Below are positions 9,988 to 19,490 of a stretch of DNA of 64,000 nt, piece by piece. Source of the DNA: Cephalotrichum gorgonifer (taxonomy: Eukaryota; Ascomycota; Sordariomycetes; Microascales; Microascaceae); contig ONZQ02000011.1 in the NCBI GenBank assembly GCA_900312665.1, positions 892,459-956,458 on the forward strand, given 5' to 3'. A model generated the notes under the pieces. The model ran no database searches and was not told where the DNA came from. It saw only the letters and a program-made list of their open reading frames with translations. Position numbers and translations under genes: made by a program. Each line of letters starts with the position of its first letter. Positions within the stretch are counted from its first letter, which is position 1.

Positions 9988-11603
9988 CTACTGGTTCGTC
10001 GTCGACTTCGAAGAAACCGCCGTGCCGGGCCGACTCGTGGTTTTCCGAAGCTTCCTCGAGCCCTTGGGGTCGAACAGACTCTTCACCCTCCGTAGCCGTG
10101 CCCATCTCTCCTTGTCCTTTGCGTCCCTCGCCGCGTCGTCCTCCTCGCCATCCGGGGCTGTGGCCGCTAGAGGCGAGTCGAAACCACCGATACCCGGATC
10201 TGGCGTCCCCGGAGTCCTGGGGGTAGCCACGGCGCCACGTGTGGGCGTCGCCGGAGCGCCATCCACGCCGGCGGCTACCCCCCTCGCTTTCTTTGGCGGA
10301 CCATCAAGAACTCCCCTCAGATAGGCTTCGTTCCGGAGGGATCGAGCCAACATCTCCCATGCCGGCAGGTCAGCCTCCCTATTCGGCCTCGCACCCACCA
10401 GGCGCTGAGATTGGGCGTTTTTCCACGGGCAGAAGAAGCGGTGTTCTTTGATTGGGTCGAGGCTGTCCATTGGCGCCGGGACGATGACCTCGTTGTTGGG
10501 GCCGACCTCCTTGCTCTTGAACATCCATAGGCCTAGGCGGCGCTGGCAGGTATGGCATGACGCCGAGTTGGGGACGGCTCCTATGCGTGCGTTCGAGAGG
10601 CCCTGCCACCCCATGAGGGCCAGCGCGAGCGCTACCTTGCTGGGAGACTCTGCCCAAGACGGGTCTTCTGGGGGTGGGTTTGTGAAGAAGGTGTCTGGGA
10701 GCTGCGCTAGGACGGTGGTCATATCGAGATCTTCCGGGAGCTTTAGGTTGAATTCGTATGGGAGGAATGCTTTCCTTGAGCATAGTTCGTCGTATCTCGC
10801 GCGAAGAGACTCAAGGTTGGCGGTTGCGTCGCTGAATGAGATGCGGAGGAGAGAATCTGCAAGTAATCAGTCATCTACACCTGAAGAGAGAGTAGCGAAG
10901 AGAGGCCATCTTACCGTCACACCCACGCTTCCTCCAGAGGCAATCCTCGTGATGAGACTCGACTATTAGCTCGACGTACTTGTTGACCAGTGCGTCCTCT
11001 GCGGACTCGTTAGCAGCTTTCGTCTTGAGTATATAGGGAACACCAGACCGACTCACCAATCTCCGAGGGTACCAGAACAGACACCTCTTTCCCGCCCACC
11101 TCCTTCTTATTCAGCTTCACGACCAGCTCCTTGTTGCAGAGAACACACCGGACCCTCTCCTTCCCCTGACAGACCCAGCCCCTCTTCGCCCACTCTATCT
11201 CCCCGACCCGGTCCGGCTTCGGCGCCCAGTCCGTGAAGTCCTGGAACGTCACCAGTCGCCTCAGAAGCTCCTTGCGGTCGGTAGGGCAGTACTTGGGCTG
11301 CGCGGGCGTGCTCGGCCTGCTGCTCTTCCCGCTCCACTTGCTCATCACCACGCTTGATATGGAACTCGAGGCGGCCGCTGGGGGGGTGGACCCGGGTATA
11401 CCCATCCGGCGGCGCTTAGCCAGCAGGTCGGCATCGGTAGTCGTCTTGCTTGTGGGTGTTCCATTGCGTGGGCTTAGGGTTGTCGTCGTCGAGCGGTTCG
11501 CAGGCGAGTTGTCGGGTGAGTTATCGGCTGGCTTTCCTGGGGTGGAGGACCTGTTTCCGATGCCCTGGATGAGGGAATTGAACTTTCGCTTGGTGGAATT
11601 CAT
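9988..11603 (-). CDS. C3HC zinc-finger protein, NIPA/Rsm1-like
   Basis: The model is 499 aa in three exons: 11603-11057, 10998-10915 and 10856-9988. The start at 11603 (MNSTKRKFNSL) matches the usual beginning of fungal members, although the frame stays open 112 codons upstream. After a Ser/Thr/Pro-rich N-terminus comes the C3HC finger: TFQDFTDWAPKP, GWVCQGKERVRCVLCNKELVVKL, then HHEDCLWRKRGCD. An Rsm1-like second module follows (ASCHTCQRRLGLWMF... HRFFCPWKNAQS), which repeats the C-x2-C...H-x3-C pattern. The disordered C-terminus is Lys/Arg-rich. S. pombe Rsm1 acts in mRNA export, and human NIPA/ZC3HC1 is a nuclear basket component; nuclear-pore function is inferred. Both introns are 58 bp. 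Confidence 0.88.
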
Positions 11604-12248
11604 GCTGCATGTGTCGGGGGTGGGGATTAAGGAAGTCGAGTCGAAGTGGTTGATGGTGTATGCCTGAAGAGACCTTGTTGGCAGGATCACAGTGAATTGT
11701 TGTGCCTGAAGAGAGCTTGTGGCAGAAGCAGATGTGGCAGGACCGGAGGTGGTGTGTGCCTGCTTATTGAAAGATGAGGATAAACAGGGTTCTTTTGTCA
11801 CCAGCTTTGACAATTTTTCAAATGAGAGGCAGCAAAAGTGCAGCTCTTGGATGGAGCTGGTATTGTTATTTACAGCAAGGCCATGTAATGGCAACAGCAA
11901 CCAACCGCACGCCACGCGATCTTCTCTCTCAGCCAGCATTGGGCGCGTCCTGGTCGTTGCTTAACCCCACAATTTAAGCTACACTCGAAGCCGGCAGAAG
12001 TCCGGCTATAGCAAGCCACCGATCGACAGTAGTGGGGCTCGCCCTGAATTTTTTTTAATTTTTTTTCTCTCCCTTAGTGTCTCACCGCCCGCCCATCTAG
12101 AATAATTTTTTAGTCAAAGGCAGGAACGAACGCCGAACGCGCCATTCCTTCCCCCAAAACCTTTCAACACCTCGCTACTATACCCACCGCCTCTTAACCC
12201 TCAACCAAACCAAAGGAAGGCCCACGAGCGTATTGGTCTCCCCTGCGC
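11604..12248. promoter_or_regulatory. Shared divergent promoter, zinc-finger gene and SRP40
   Basis: The genes on either side are transcribed away from each other. A strand-asymmetric A/T tract lies at 12048-12068 (T8-AA-T8) upstream of the nucleolar-protein start. Such T-rich tracts are common in fungal promoters. No specific factor site could be named with confidence. Confidence 0.45.
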
Positions 12249-13814
12249 ATGTCCCCACCGAAATCGAGCCCTCCCTCCTGGCTCTTCGCCAACAATTCCT
12301 CAGCCAAAGCACCGACTCCCAGTACCAGCGATCGCGAGGCAGCAGCCATGGCCAAGAAGTCAGAGAAGTCCTCGAAGGCGCCCAAGTCGCAGAAGTCGAC
12401 TTCCGCGGCGGCGCCTCCCTCCCAGCTCCTGGACATGGTGGAGTCCTTCCTCTCCGACCAGGACACCTTCGCGACCGCCGCCGCCGAGTTTAAGAAGGCC
12501 CGATCCAGCAAGGGCTGGCGCACGGCCGACCCCGCGCCCCACCACCCGTCCCTCACCACGCTCTTCGGCACGTGGGAGGACGTGACGAAGAAGTCGGCCG
12601 CGAAGCCCGTGAAGGGCAAGAAGAAGAACGCCTCGGCCTCCAGCTCGTCCAGCGGAGCGAGTTCCTCTGAGAGCGAGAGCGATAGCGATGGCGGGGTTGA
12701 GATGAAGGACGCCTCCTCAGACACCTCTAGCTCGAGCGACTCTAGCTCGGAGGATAGCAGCAGCGACAGCGACTCCAGCGACGAGGACATGGCGGATGCG
12801 CCCGCCGCCAAGTCCGCGCCCGCCAAGTCCGCGCCCGCCAAGAACCTGAAGAGGAAGGCGCCCGAGTCGGACTCCTCGTCCTCCGATTCCAGCAGCGACG
12901 AGGACTCCTCGTCCGACAGCGACTCGAGCTCGTCGGAGGATGAGAAGCCCCGGTCGAAGAGGGTCAAGGTGAGGGAGGATAGCTCCGACAGCGACTCTTC
13001 CTCGGACAGCAGCTCCGAATCCGACACCAGCTCCGACGACTCAGACTCGAGCTCGGATTCTGATTCCGACTCCGACTCCGATGGTGGTGCGGCGGTGGAC
13101 GTGGCGGTGGCGGCTGCGGTTGCCCTTCCGGACTCCAGCGACTCGGGCTCGTCTTCCGACTCCTCGTCAGACTCCTCGTCCGATTCCGACAGCAGCGACT
13201 CTGACGCCAAGACCACGAAGAAGAAGGTACTCAAGAAGGCCGCCAAGACACCCCTTCCCGAATCCGCATCCTCTTCCGACGTGTCCTCGTCCGACGTCTC
13301 CACCTCGTCTGAGGAATCTTCCTCCTCAGACGACTCATCTTCCTCCTCCGACTCGGACTCCTCAGACGACGAGGCGAAGGCCGTCTCCGCCTCGATAGCG
13401 AAGAAGAAGGCCAAGAAGGCCGCCAAGGCCGAGGACTCGGAGGACTCCTCCGAGACGATCGGCAAATCCTCCTCCCCCAAGCCCGCCGCCAAGCTCCCCA
13501 CCGACCCCCCGCTTCCCCCGGACCCGATGTCCAACCCCCCGCTCCCCCCGGACCCGGTCAACAACAACAACAAGGCCAAGGGGGGCCCCAGGAAGCAGAA
13601 CGAGCCCTTCTCGCGGATCAAGAAGAACATCAAGGTTGACTCGAGGTTCCACGGCGAGTACGTCAGCAACGCCTACGACCAGCGCATCTATGACGACCTC
13701 GCCGCGGTCAGGGGCAACGGCTTCACGAAGCAGAAGAACAAGATGAAGAGGGGGAGCTTCCGCGCGGGAGCGATCGACATGAACCAGAAGATGGGCATCA
13801 AGTTCGATGACTAA
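12249..13814 (+). CDS. Nucleolar phosphoprotein Srp40/NOLC1-like
   Basis: A single exon encodes 521 aa. The N-terminal part has a LisH-like helix (LLDMVESFLSDQDTFATAAA, about residues 59-78). The long centre is Ser/Asp/Glu-rich with basic islands, the alternating acidic and basic layout of Nopp140/Srp40. The last 65 residues form the conserved SRP40 C-terminal domain: EPFSRIKKNIKVDSRF... DDLAAVRGNGFTKQKNKMKRGSFRAGAID. Family members chaperone box C/D and H/ACA snoRNPs in the nucleolus and Cajal bodies. Short internal duplications are visible (KSAPAKSAPAK, and PPLPPDP twice). An alternative start is Met34 (MAKKSEKSSK). The serine codon bias also opens a 491-codon frame on the opposite strand, which is not a gene. 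Confidence 0.88.
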   Translation: MSPPKSSPPSWLFANNSSAKAPTPSTSDREAAAMAKKSEKSSKAPKSQKSTSAAAPPSQLLDMVESFLSDQDTFATAAAEFKKARSSKGWRTADPAPHHPSLTTLFGTWEDVTKKSAAKPVKGKKKNASASSSSSGASSSESESDSDGGVEMKDASSDTSSSSDSSSEDSSSDSDSSDEDMADAPAAKSAPAKSAPAKNLKRKAPESDSSSSDSSSDEDSSSDSDSSSSEDEKPRSKRVKVREDSSDSDSSSDSSSESDTSSDDSDSSSDSDSDSDSDGGAAVDVAVAAAVALPDSSDSGSSSDSSSDSSSDSDSSDSDAKTTKKKVLKKAAKTPLPESASSSDVSSSDVSTSSEESSSSDDSSSSSDSDSSDDEAKAVSASIAKKKAKKAAKAEDSEDSSETIGKSSSPKPAAKLPTDPPLPPDPMSNPPLPPDPVNNNNKAKGGPRKQNEPFSRIKKNIKVDSRFHGEYVSNAYDQRIYDDLAAVRGNGFTKQKNKMKRGSFRAGAIDMNQKMGIKFDD

Positions 13815-14266
13815 AAGGCGGCTTCTTCTTCGTCTCTTTTTTCAATCCTGGAATTAGAATTGGCGTGGATTTTTTTTCTCCTTGGGATTTGTATTCTTTT
13901 TCTTCCCTTCTTTCCTTATCTTTCTTTCATGTACTACGGGGTACCGGGGGGCGGGCGAGTGGTTTGCAAAATAAAACACGGGTAGCATAGCGTTAAATAC
14001 AACGGCGAGGTCATTGGCCGTTCGCATAATCCTTTTCAGATCTTTTCTTTCTTCTTCCCACTATCGTATACCATTTTAGTTATGTCCAGTGAAATGTCCG
14101 CTTGCCCAAAATATAAAAACACCAAATCCCAAGATCGCTGTTATGCTGTTCCATCCATCCAAGTCCCGACTCTCGCCTTCAACCTACCTAGCGTGTAAGA
14201 TTACCATACATTTTGTTGAAGGATATCCTTCCCCTTTCCCGCGCCAAGCAAGGTACGAATCCTCGC
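13815..14266. other. Convergent 3' region
   Basis: The region lies between the SRP40 gene and the membrane-protein gene. T-rich stretches at about 13834-13925 may serve 3'-end formation of the plus-strand transcript. Nothing else was seen. Confidence 0.45.
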
Positions 14267-16053
14267 TCAGTCCGCCGTGGCCGAGGCTGAGGCCATAGCC
14301 TTCTCCTTCTCCCTCGCCTCCTTCTCCCTCGCCTCCTTCTCGGCCTGGGCGCGCTTCCTCTCCGCCTGCTCCTTGATGAGCTCGTCCTTCCTGGCCACGG
14401 CCTTCCACCCCCTATTCTCGGCCTTGGCCTCCCTCTCCGCCTCATTGAGCCACTGCTTCCAGACGGACGTGTTGGGCGCCGCCCCGCTCTTCGTCACCCA
14501 CGCGGACGACTTGGACTCGCGGATGGCGTACCACAGCGTGCGCGTGAAGCACGCCCTCGAGTCCGGGTCGATGGGCGTCTCCGGCCGCTTGGGGATCTGC
14601 GCCTTCCCGCCGTCGCGCGCGATGATGGTCCCGATGCGCGAGACCGAGACCTTGCTCAGCCTCGTGGTCAGCGACCTATCGGCGGGGGACTTCTGGGGGG
14701 ACGACTTGGTGCGCTTGTGCGCGTCTATCGTGTCGGCCTGCGTCTCGTTGATGACCTCGTAGCGCGACAGGTCCCAGAAGTACTTCTTGGGGAGCATGCC
14801 CATGCCCCAGTAGAGCCCGTTGAGCACGATGTAGCTCGCGCCGATGAAGATCTGCGAGTTCCACTTGCAGTTGCCGAGCAGCACGACCGCCAACATGAGG
14901 AGTACCGTGCCGACGGCCATGAAGAGGTTGCGGCTCGGGCCCTCGAGGTGGTACTTGCACTCCTCCGTGCCTGAGAAGAGCTCGCGCGCCACGTCCTCCT
15001 TGCACTTGATGTATATGAAGGCGCCCTCGCGCGTGCGGATCATGATGTCGCCGTCGGGCAGGTTCTTGCTGTCGCCCTGGACGGACATGAGGCGCGGCTC
15101 CCACCACGACGCGTACCCGATGATGGACGACGTGAGGCTGATGAGGGCGATGGAGAGGATGGCCGTGCCGTCGCGCCAGAGGATGGCGCAGATGAGGATG
15201 ATGACCGAGTTGACGAAGGAGAGGAGCGTGAGGAGGTGGAGCGGGCTCGCCAGCTGCGCGGGGATCGCGGGCCGCTTGCTGCGCCCGCCGGATACGAGCG
15301 CGTTGGCGACCTTGGCCTTGAGCGTGTTCTGGCGCCTGATGCCCCTCGCCACCACGGGGCCGTCCTCGCCCTCCCTCGACGTGGAGCTCGAGGAGGTCTC
15401 CGCGGACGTGGCCTCGGGGCCCTTGAGCCCCCCCATCTCGACGTCGCTCTCCTGCGCGCCCGTGTCGGAGCCGAACCAGCCCTTGAGGCGGCCGAGGAAG
15501 GTCGCCGGCGCGGAGCTTCCGTCAGCCCGGCCACCGCCTGTCTTGCGGTTCTCGGAGAGCCGGATGTTCCACACCTGGAAGTTGTACGCGGGGAGGTCAA
15601 TCGGCACGAGGATGCTAGCGAAGAAGCCGATGGAGTCGAGGGCCACGCCGCTCTCGACGCCCGTCACCGTGGCCTTGGTCTCGGGCATCCGCTGGGGCCG
15701 GGTGGCGCTGAGGAAGGCCTGGGGAGCCGGGAGGATTCTAGGGAATAGGCAGCTGGCGGGGGGAAAGAGGGAAACAACGGTTAGCCTCCAGAAGCGGGTG
15801 TCACTCGCGGGATACCGACCGGGTTTCTCATCGTAGCTGTTTATCCCGCTCGGGCACGGGGACGGAGACGGGAATGAGAACGAGAACGGGGAAGGACAGA
15901 GACTCACAAGGCAGAGGCGGTAATGGCCTGGGCGTGCTCCGTCATGCTCGCCTCGCCAATTACGGCGAGCAGCGTGACGACATCGAGGCGCCATTCTAGC
16001 TTCTTCTCGGGGAACCAGGGCCCGTTGGTATCGTCGTCTATCTCGTCTGACAT
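14267..16053 (-). CDS. Fungal integral membrane protein of unknown function
   Basis: The model is 543 aa in two exons, 16053-15908 and 15752-14267 (intron 155 bp). Exon 1 encodes MSDEIDDDTNGPWFPEKKLE and an amphipathic helix, and it joins the downstream frame in phase. The core has about four membrane segments: two before the conserved loop (LLTLLSFVNSVIILICAILW and ILSIALISLTSSIIGYASWW) and two after it (LFMAVGTVLLMLAVVLL and IFIGASYIVLNGLYWGMGML). The loop DGDIMIRTREGAFIYIKC...EELCK-like lies between them. The C-terminus is a long charged helix rich in Glu, Lys and Ala. Nothing identifies an enzyme or transporter family. I believe similar proteins occur across Pezizomycotina, but that is recollection, not shown here. 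Confidence 0.8.
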
Positions 16054-17313
16054 TATGAGGAGGGGCGGAGAACGGGGCGAGCGGGGGCGAGCGGGTGGGT
16101 ATATAGGGCAGAACTAGCGGACCTAGTGTCTGGAAGTATGGAAGGAATTCCCGGTAGCCCGGTTGCGAGCCAGGGCAAGTTCTCCCCGTTGGCAGATGGG
16201 ATCGAAAAGGATAAAAAGAGGAGAGAGCTGAAGGATAAGAGATAAATTGGGCTGGGAGGAGCTGTGCAAAGGACGCGAATGAGTATGCAGAGCTAACAGA
16301 CGCTATGGATCGAGGGTGCAGGGAAGGCTGGATGATCCCCACTGAGAATGCTACGAAGAAAATGACTGCTTGCTCTGCATTCTCACCCGACGAAGACGGG
16401 GCATTAGGAATAATAATACTGAAGCACTGGACGGGATGACGGAAAGGAAAGACTAGCCCATCCTTCCGATGGCAAGGCTGCGCGCCTGTCCAACATTGGT
16501 TTATTAATAATATTAATATTAAAATCCTGAAATCCTTGAAGGGAAAGGGAGGGGGCGGAACGAATCCTGGAGAGCTCGCTCCTCCACCCCGGTCGGGAAG
16601 GGCTGAGTGAGACCGGGACGGGAGGGGAGAGACGCGTGCAGCTCTGCAGATCCTCCAAAGGAACTGAAAGTTGCAGGGATGCTAGTCGTAGGGTTAGAAT
16701 AAACAATGAGTGTGGAAAAGGGGCGGAGGGAAAGTGGAGTCGTGCTGACAAAGTTAGTGAGTTATTGGCTGTGGAGGCCACCGGCGGCAGGAAATAAAGC
16801 AGTCCCATTGGGCGACGGCGAAAGGCGACCCTGGAAAATCCGTGGTCTGTCATGTCTTACTCCTTCCATATAAGGAAAGGTGGCGCGCATGGAGGATGAG
16901 TCCATGCGTTTCGTTTCCGTAGCCGCTCGGGCAAGTATTTCCAGTATAATCATTGTACTTCTATTAGAAGGGGAATCGGTAGGGGCATTGCAACGATGTG
17001 GTATCCTGAAACGGAAAACAGTAGATGCGGGATGGAAAGGGGAGGGAAGTGAAATGAAGAAAAAGGAAAGGAATATAAAAAATAAGAGTTAAGATAAAAA
17101 GAAAATAAAAGAAAGCAAAGAGGCGATGAAAGGGGAGGACATGGGATGGATGAAATAAACAGATATGCATGACGAAAACAGAAACATGCTTGTATCGCGG
17201 AATACATGCAAGGAAACAACACTAAGAGACATTTGCCGCCCAACCCAACTCACTGATACACAAGAGGGAAAGCCGAGTGTCAGCCAGCCACCAGTACCGG
17301 TTTTCGCTCGCCG
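16054..17313. other. Intergenic region upstream of membrane-protein gene
   Basis: Two minus-strand genes flank it. It holds an AT-rich run at 16499-16526 and a purine-rich run at 17035-17115. No gene or RNA was supported. The part nearest 16054 is the probable promoter of the membrane-protein gene. Confidence 0.45.
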
Positions 17314-19490
17314 TCACACCTGTACTTTGTCGTCGTACTCCTTGATCATCCAATCCAGGAACTCCTCCCACAGGTCCTTCCACCTCTTCTGCGCGGCCTT
17401 CCGCTCCTCGTCGCTCATGCACGAGTGCTCGAAGCTCCACTCAATGAGCTGCCTCCACCCGTGCAGTGTCATGTCCGACTTGCCGATCATGACCTGGTAG
17501 AAGTCGTGGGACAGCGTCGACCTAAGATGGAGGGGGCACCCGAGTTAGAGCTGGTGTGACTTGAAAGAGAAATACGGACGTAGGGAGGTGAATAGGGTGG
17601 AGAGGTAGCGGGACAGTGTGTGTGGCTCACCTAAACAGCGTCCCGTTATCAGAGCTAACCGTGCAATGCACGTTATTCGCCAGCAGGCTGTACATGGCGT
17701 GGCCCTCGACCCTCGGCGTCAGGCCCAGCACCTCGTTAGAGATGGGGCACAGCTCGAGGCAGACGCCGCGACTCTTCATCTGCTCCATGACGTAGGGGTG
17801 CCTCGCGAGCGCAAAGCCGTGGCCGATGCGCTTCGAGCCGAGGAGCAACGCGTCGATGAGGTTGCCGTCGGTCTCGGTGCCTAGCTCTAGCGTCTCGCCG
17901 CAGTGGAAGAGGAAGGGGATCTCAACCCCCTCTTCGGCGCAGCGTTTCCGGAAGGCGAGGAACTCGGGGATGAACTGCTTCAGGGGCTTTCCGTCGGCCT
18001 CCTCGCCGACGAGGTCGAAGCCTGCGGGGGTCTGGGGTTAGATTGTGGGTTCTTCTGTCGATCTTATGGAGGGCAACTCGGTTCTAGCAGGGGTAGGGTG
18101 GAAGGGGCAGGGGGGAATACGAACCTGCTATCCACTCTGGCCACTCCTTCTTAAACTTGATACACTCCTCCAGCGCGAACGCAACCTTTTCGTTTACGAA
18201 CGACCGCGGCGTGCAATAAATCACCTTGAGCCCAGCAAAGTACCCCTTGTTGTTCTTCTCGTTCTCCTCCTTGAACTCGTTGTACACTTCGATGATGATC
18301 TTCATGATGCCCACGTTGTCGATGGTGTCGGTGGCGTCGTCGTTGAAGAGCTGGTTCGTCTGCATGAAGTTGGGCCGGATCTCGGCGTACTGGATGTTGT
18401 CGCGGAGGAAGTCTTCGAGGCACAGCCGCGTGTATGTCCGGTACGCCCTCTCATAGTTGAAGAGGCCCTTCATCATGCGGGTCCTCCCGTTGAACTTTTC
18501 CCACGCGCTGAGGGGAAAGAATTAGTTTTCATAGTGAGGATGAGTTGGAAGGGAAGGAGAGAAAATGGGGAAGGGGGGGCTTTACCCATAAGATGACTGC
18601 AGCGTGCCATGCGCCTCGTCCTCGCTAAACACTAGCTTGTGGACGAGCCATTCCATCGCGGAAGGCTCTCTCGTCTCGTCTGGAGCGGGCATATAGTTGG
18701 ACTCAAACTCTTCCAAAAAAGTCTTAAACAATATCGAACACCGCGGCTTTTCGCTCTTGTTGAAGGACTCCGCCTCGAAAAGGCTCCGCACGTTCAGGTC
18801 CTTCTCGTTCTCCTCCGATACCAAGGAGAACTGGATCTCGCAGCGGTCGAAGTTGACGTGGCTGTCCAGCGGCAGGTTGCTCGAGATGAACATGCGGTCC
18901 ATGCCCTTCGCGACGTCGAGCAGCACGCTGGGCGCGAGGCACGCGTTGAAGTGGATGTGCAGGTGCGCGCCCTTGGGCATCCTCTGCGCGACGCGGAACA
19001 CGTCCGTCTGCTGTATGAGGTCGACGTTGGAGAGGAAGTGGTCGCCCGCGCGCCGCCGGTGCTTCTGACCGCCGTGGCCCACTCTCGCGGGCGCCTTGTC
19101 GTAGATGTTCTCCTCATCCTTCCTCCTCAGCCACTGGAGCAGCTCGTTGGCCCGCTTCTCCTTCTTCCCCGCCGCGTCGGCGCAGGCGTAGTCGAACCCT
19201 AGCGTCCGCTCCCTCTTCTCGATCTGATGCCGCTGCCGGAAGTAGTCGTCGCTGTCCTTGAAGTCCTTGACAGGCCCCGCGCTCGAGCCAGGCTCGGACT
19301 CAGACGGCGGCGCGTCGATGATAGTAGGAGAAAGGTTGTCTCCCCCCCAGGCGCGGGAGATGACGGCATCATGGGCCCTGATCACGGCCCGGCCATCGAG
19401 TGCTGGACATGTGCGTTTGGAACTCATCTCCTTGTCTGTATTCCGCTTCCTCTTAACGGCTACTAAGACTTCTGCCCACAACTGACTCAT
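17314..19490 (-). CDS. ADGF/ADA2-type adenosine deaminase-like protein
   Basis: The model is 628 aa in four exons: 19490-18586, 18507-18125, 18021-17631 and 17521-17314. It matches the adenosine-deaminase-related growth factor (CECR1/ADA2) group of the amidohydrolase superfamily. Zinc ligands and catalytic motifs are visible: PKGAHLHIHFNACLAP (His178/His180 region), the central FLFHCGETLELG with the catalytic Glu, then RIGHGFAL and SSDNGTLFR. The last motif normally reads S-S-D-D-P in ADA2, so Asn-Gly replaces Asp-Pro while the metal-binding Asp is kept. No signal peptide is seen at MSQLWAEV or at the alternative start Met22 (MSSKRTCPALDG), so unlike animal ADGFs it is probably intracellular. 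Purine salvage is the inferred role; actual substrate is open. Confidence 0.88.

Noticed and set aside
12194..13669. 491-codon open frame on the minus strand across the Srp40-like gene
   Set aside because: It is a mirror of Ser/Asp/Glu codon runs on the plus strand. The plus-strand frame has a recognisable SRP40 C-terminal domain, and the antisense product is low-complexity throughout.
19483..19489. TGACTCA at the deaminase start
   Set aside because: It overlaps the first codons of the coding sequence and is explained by them.
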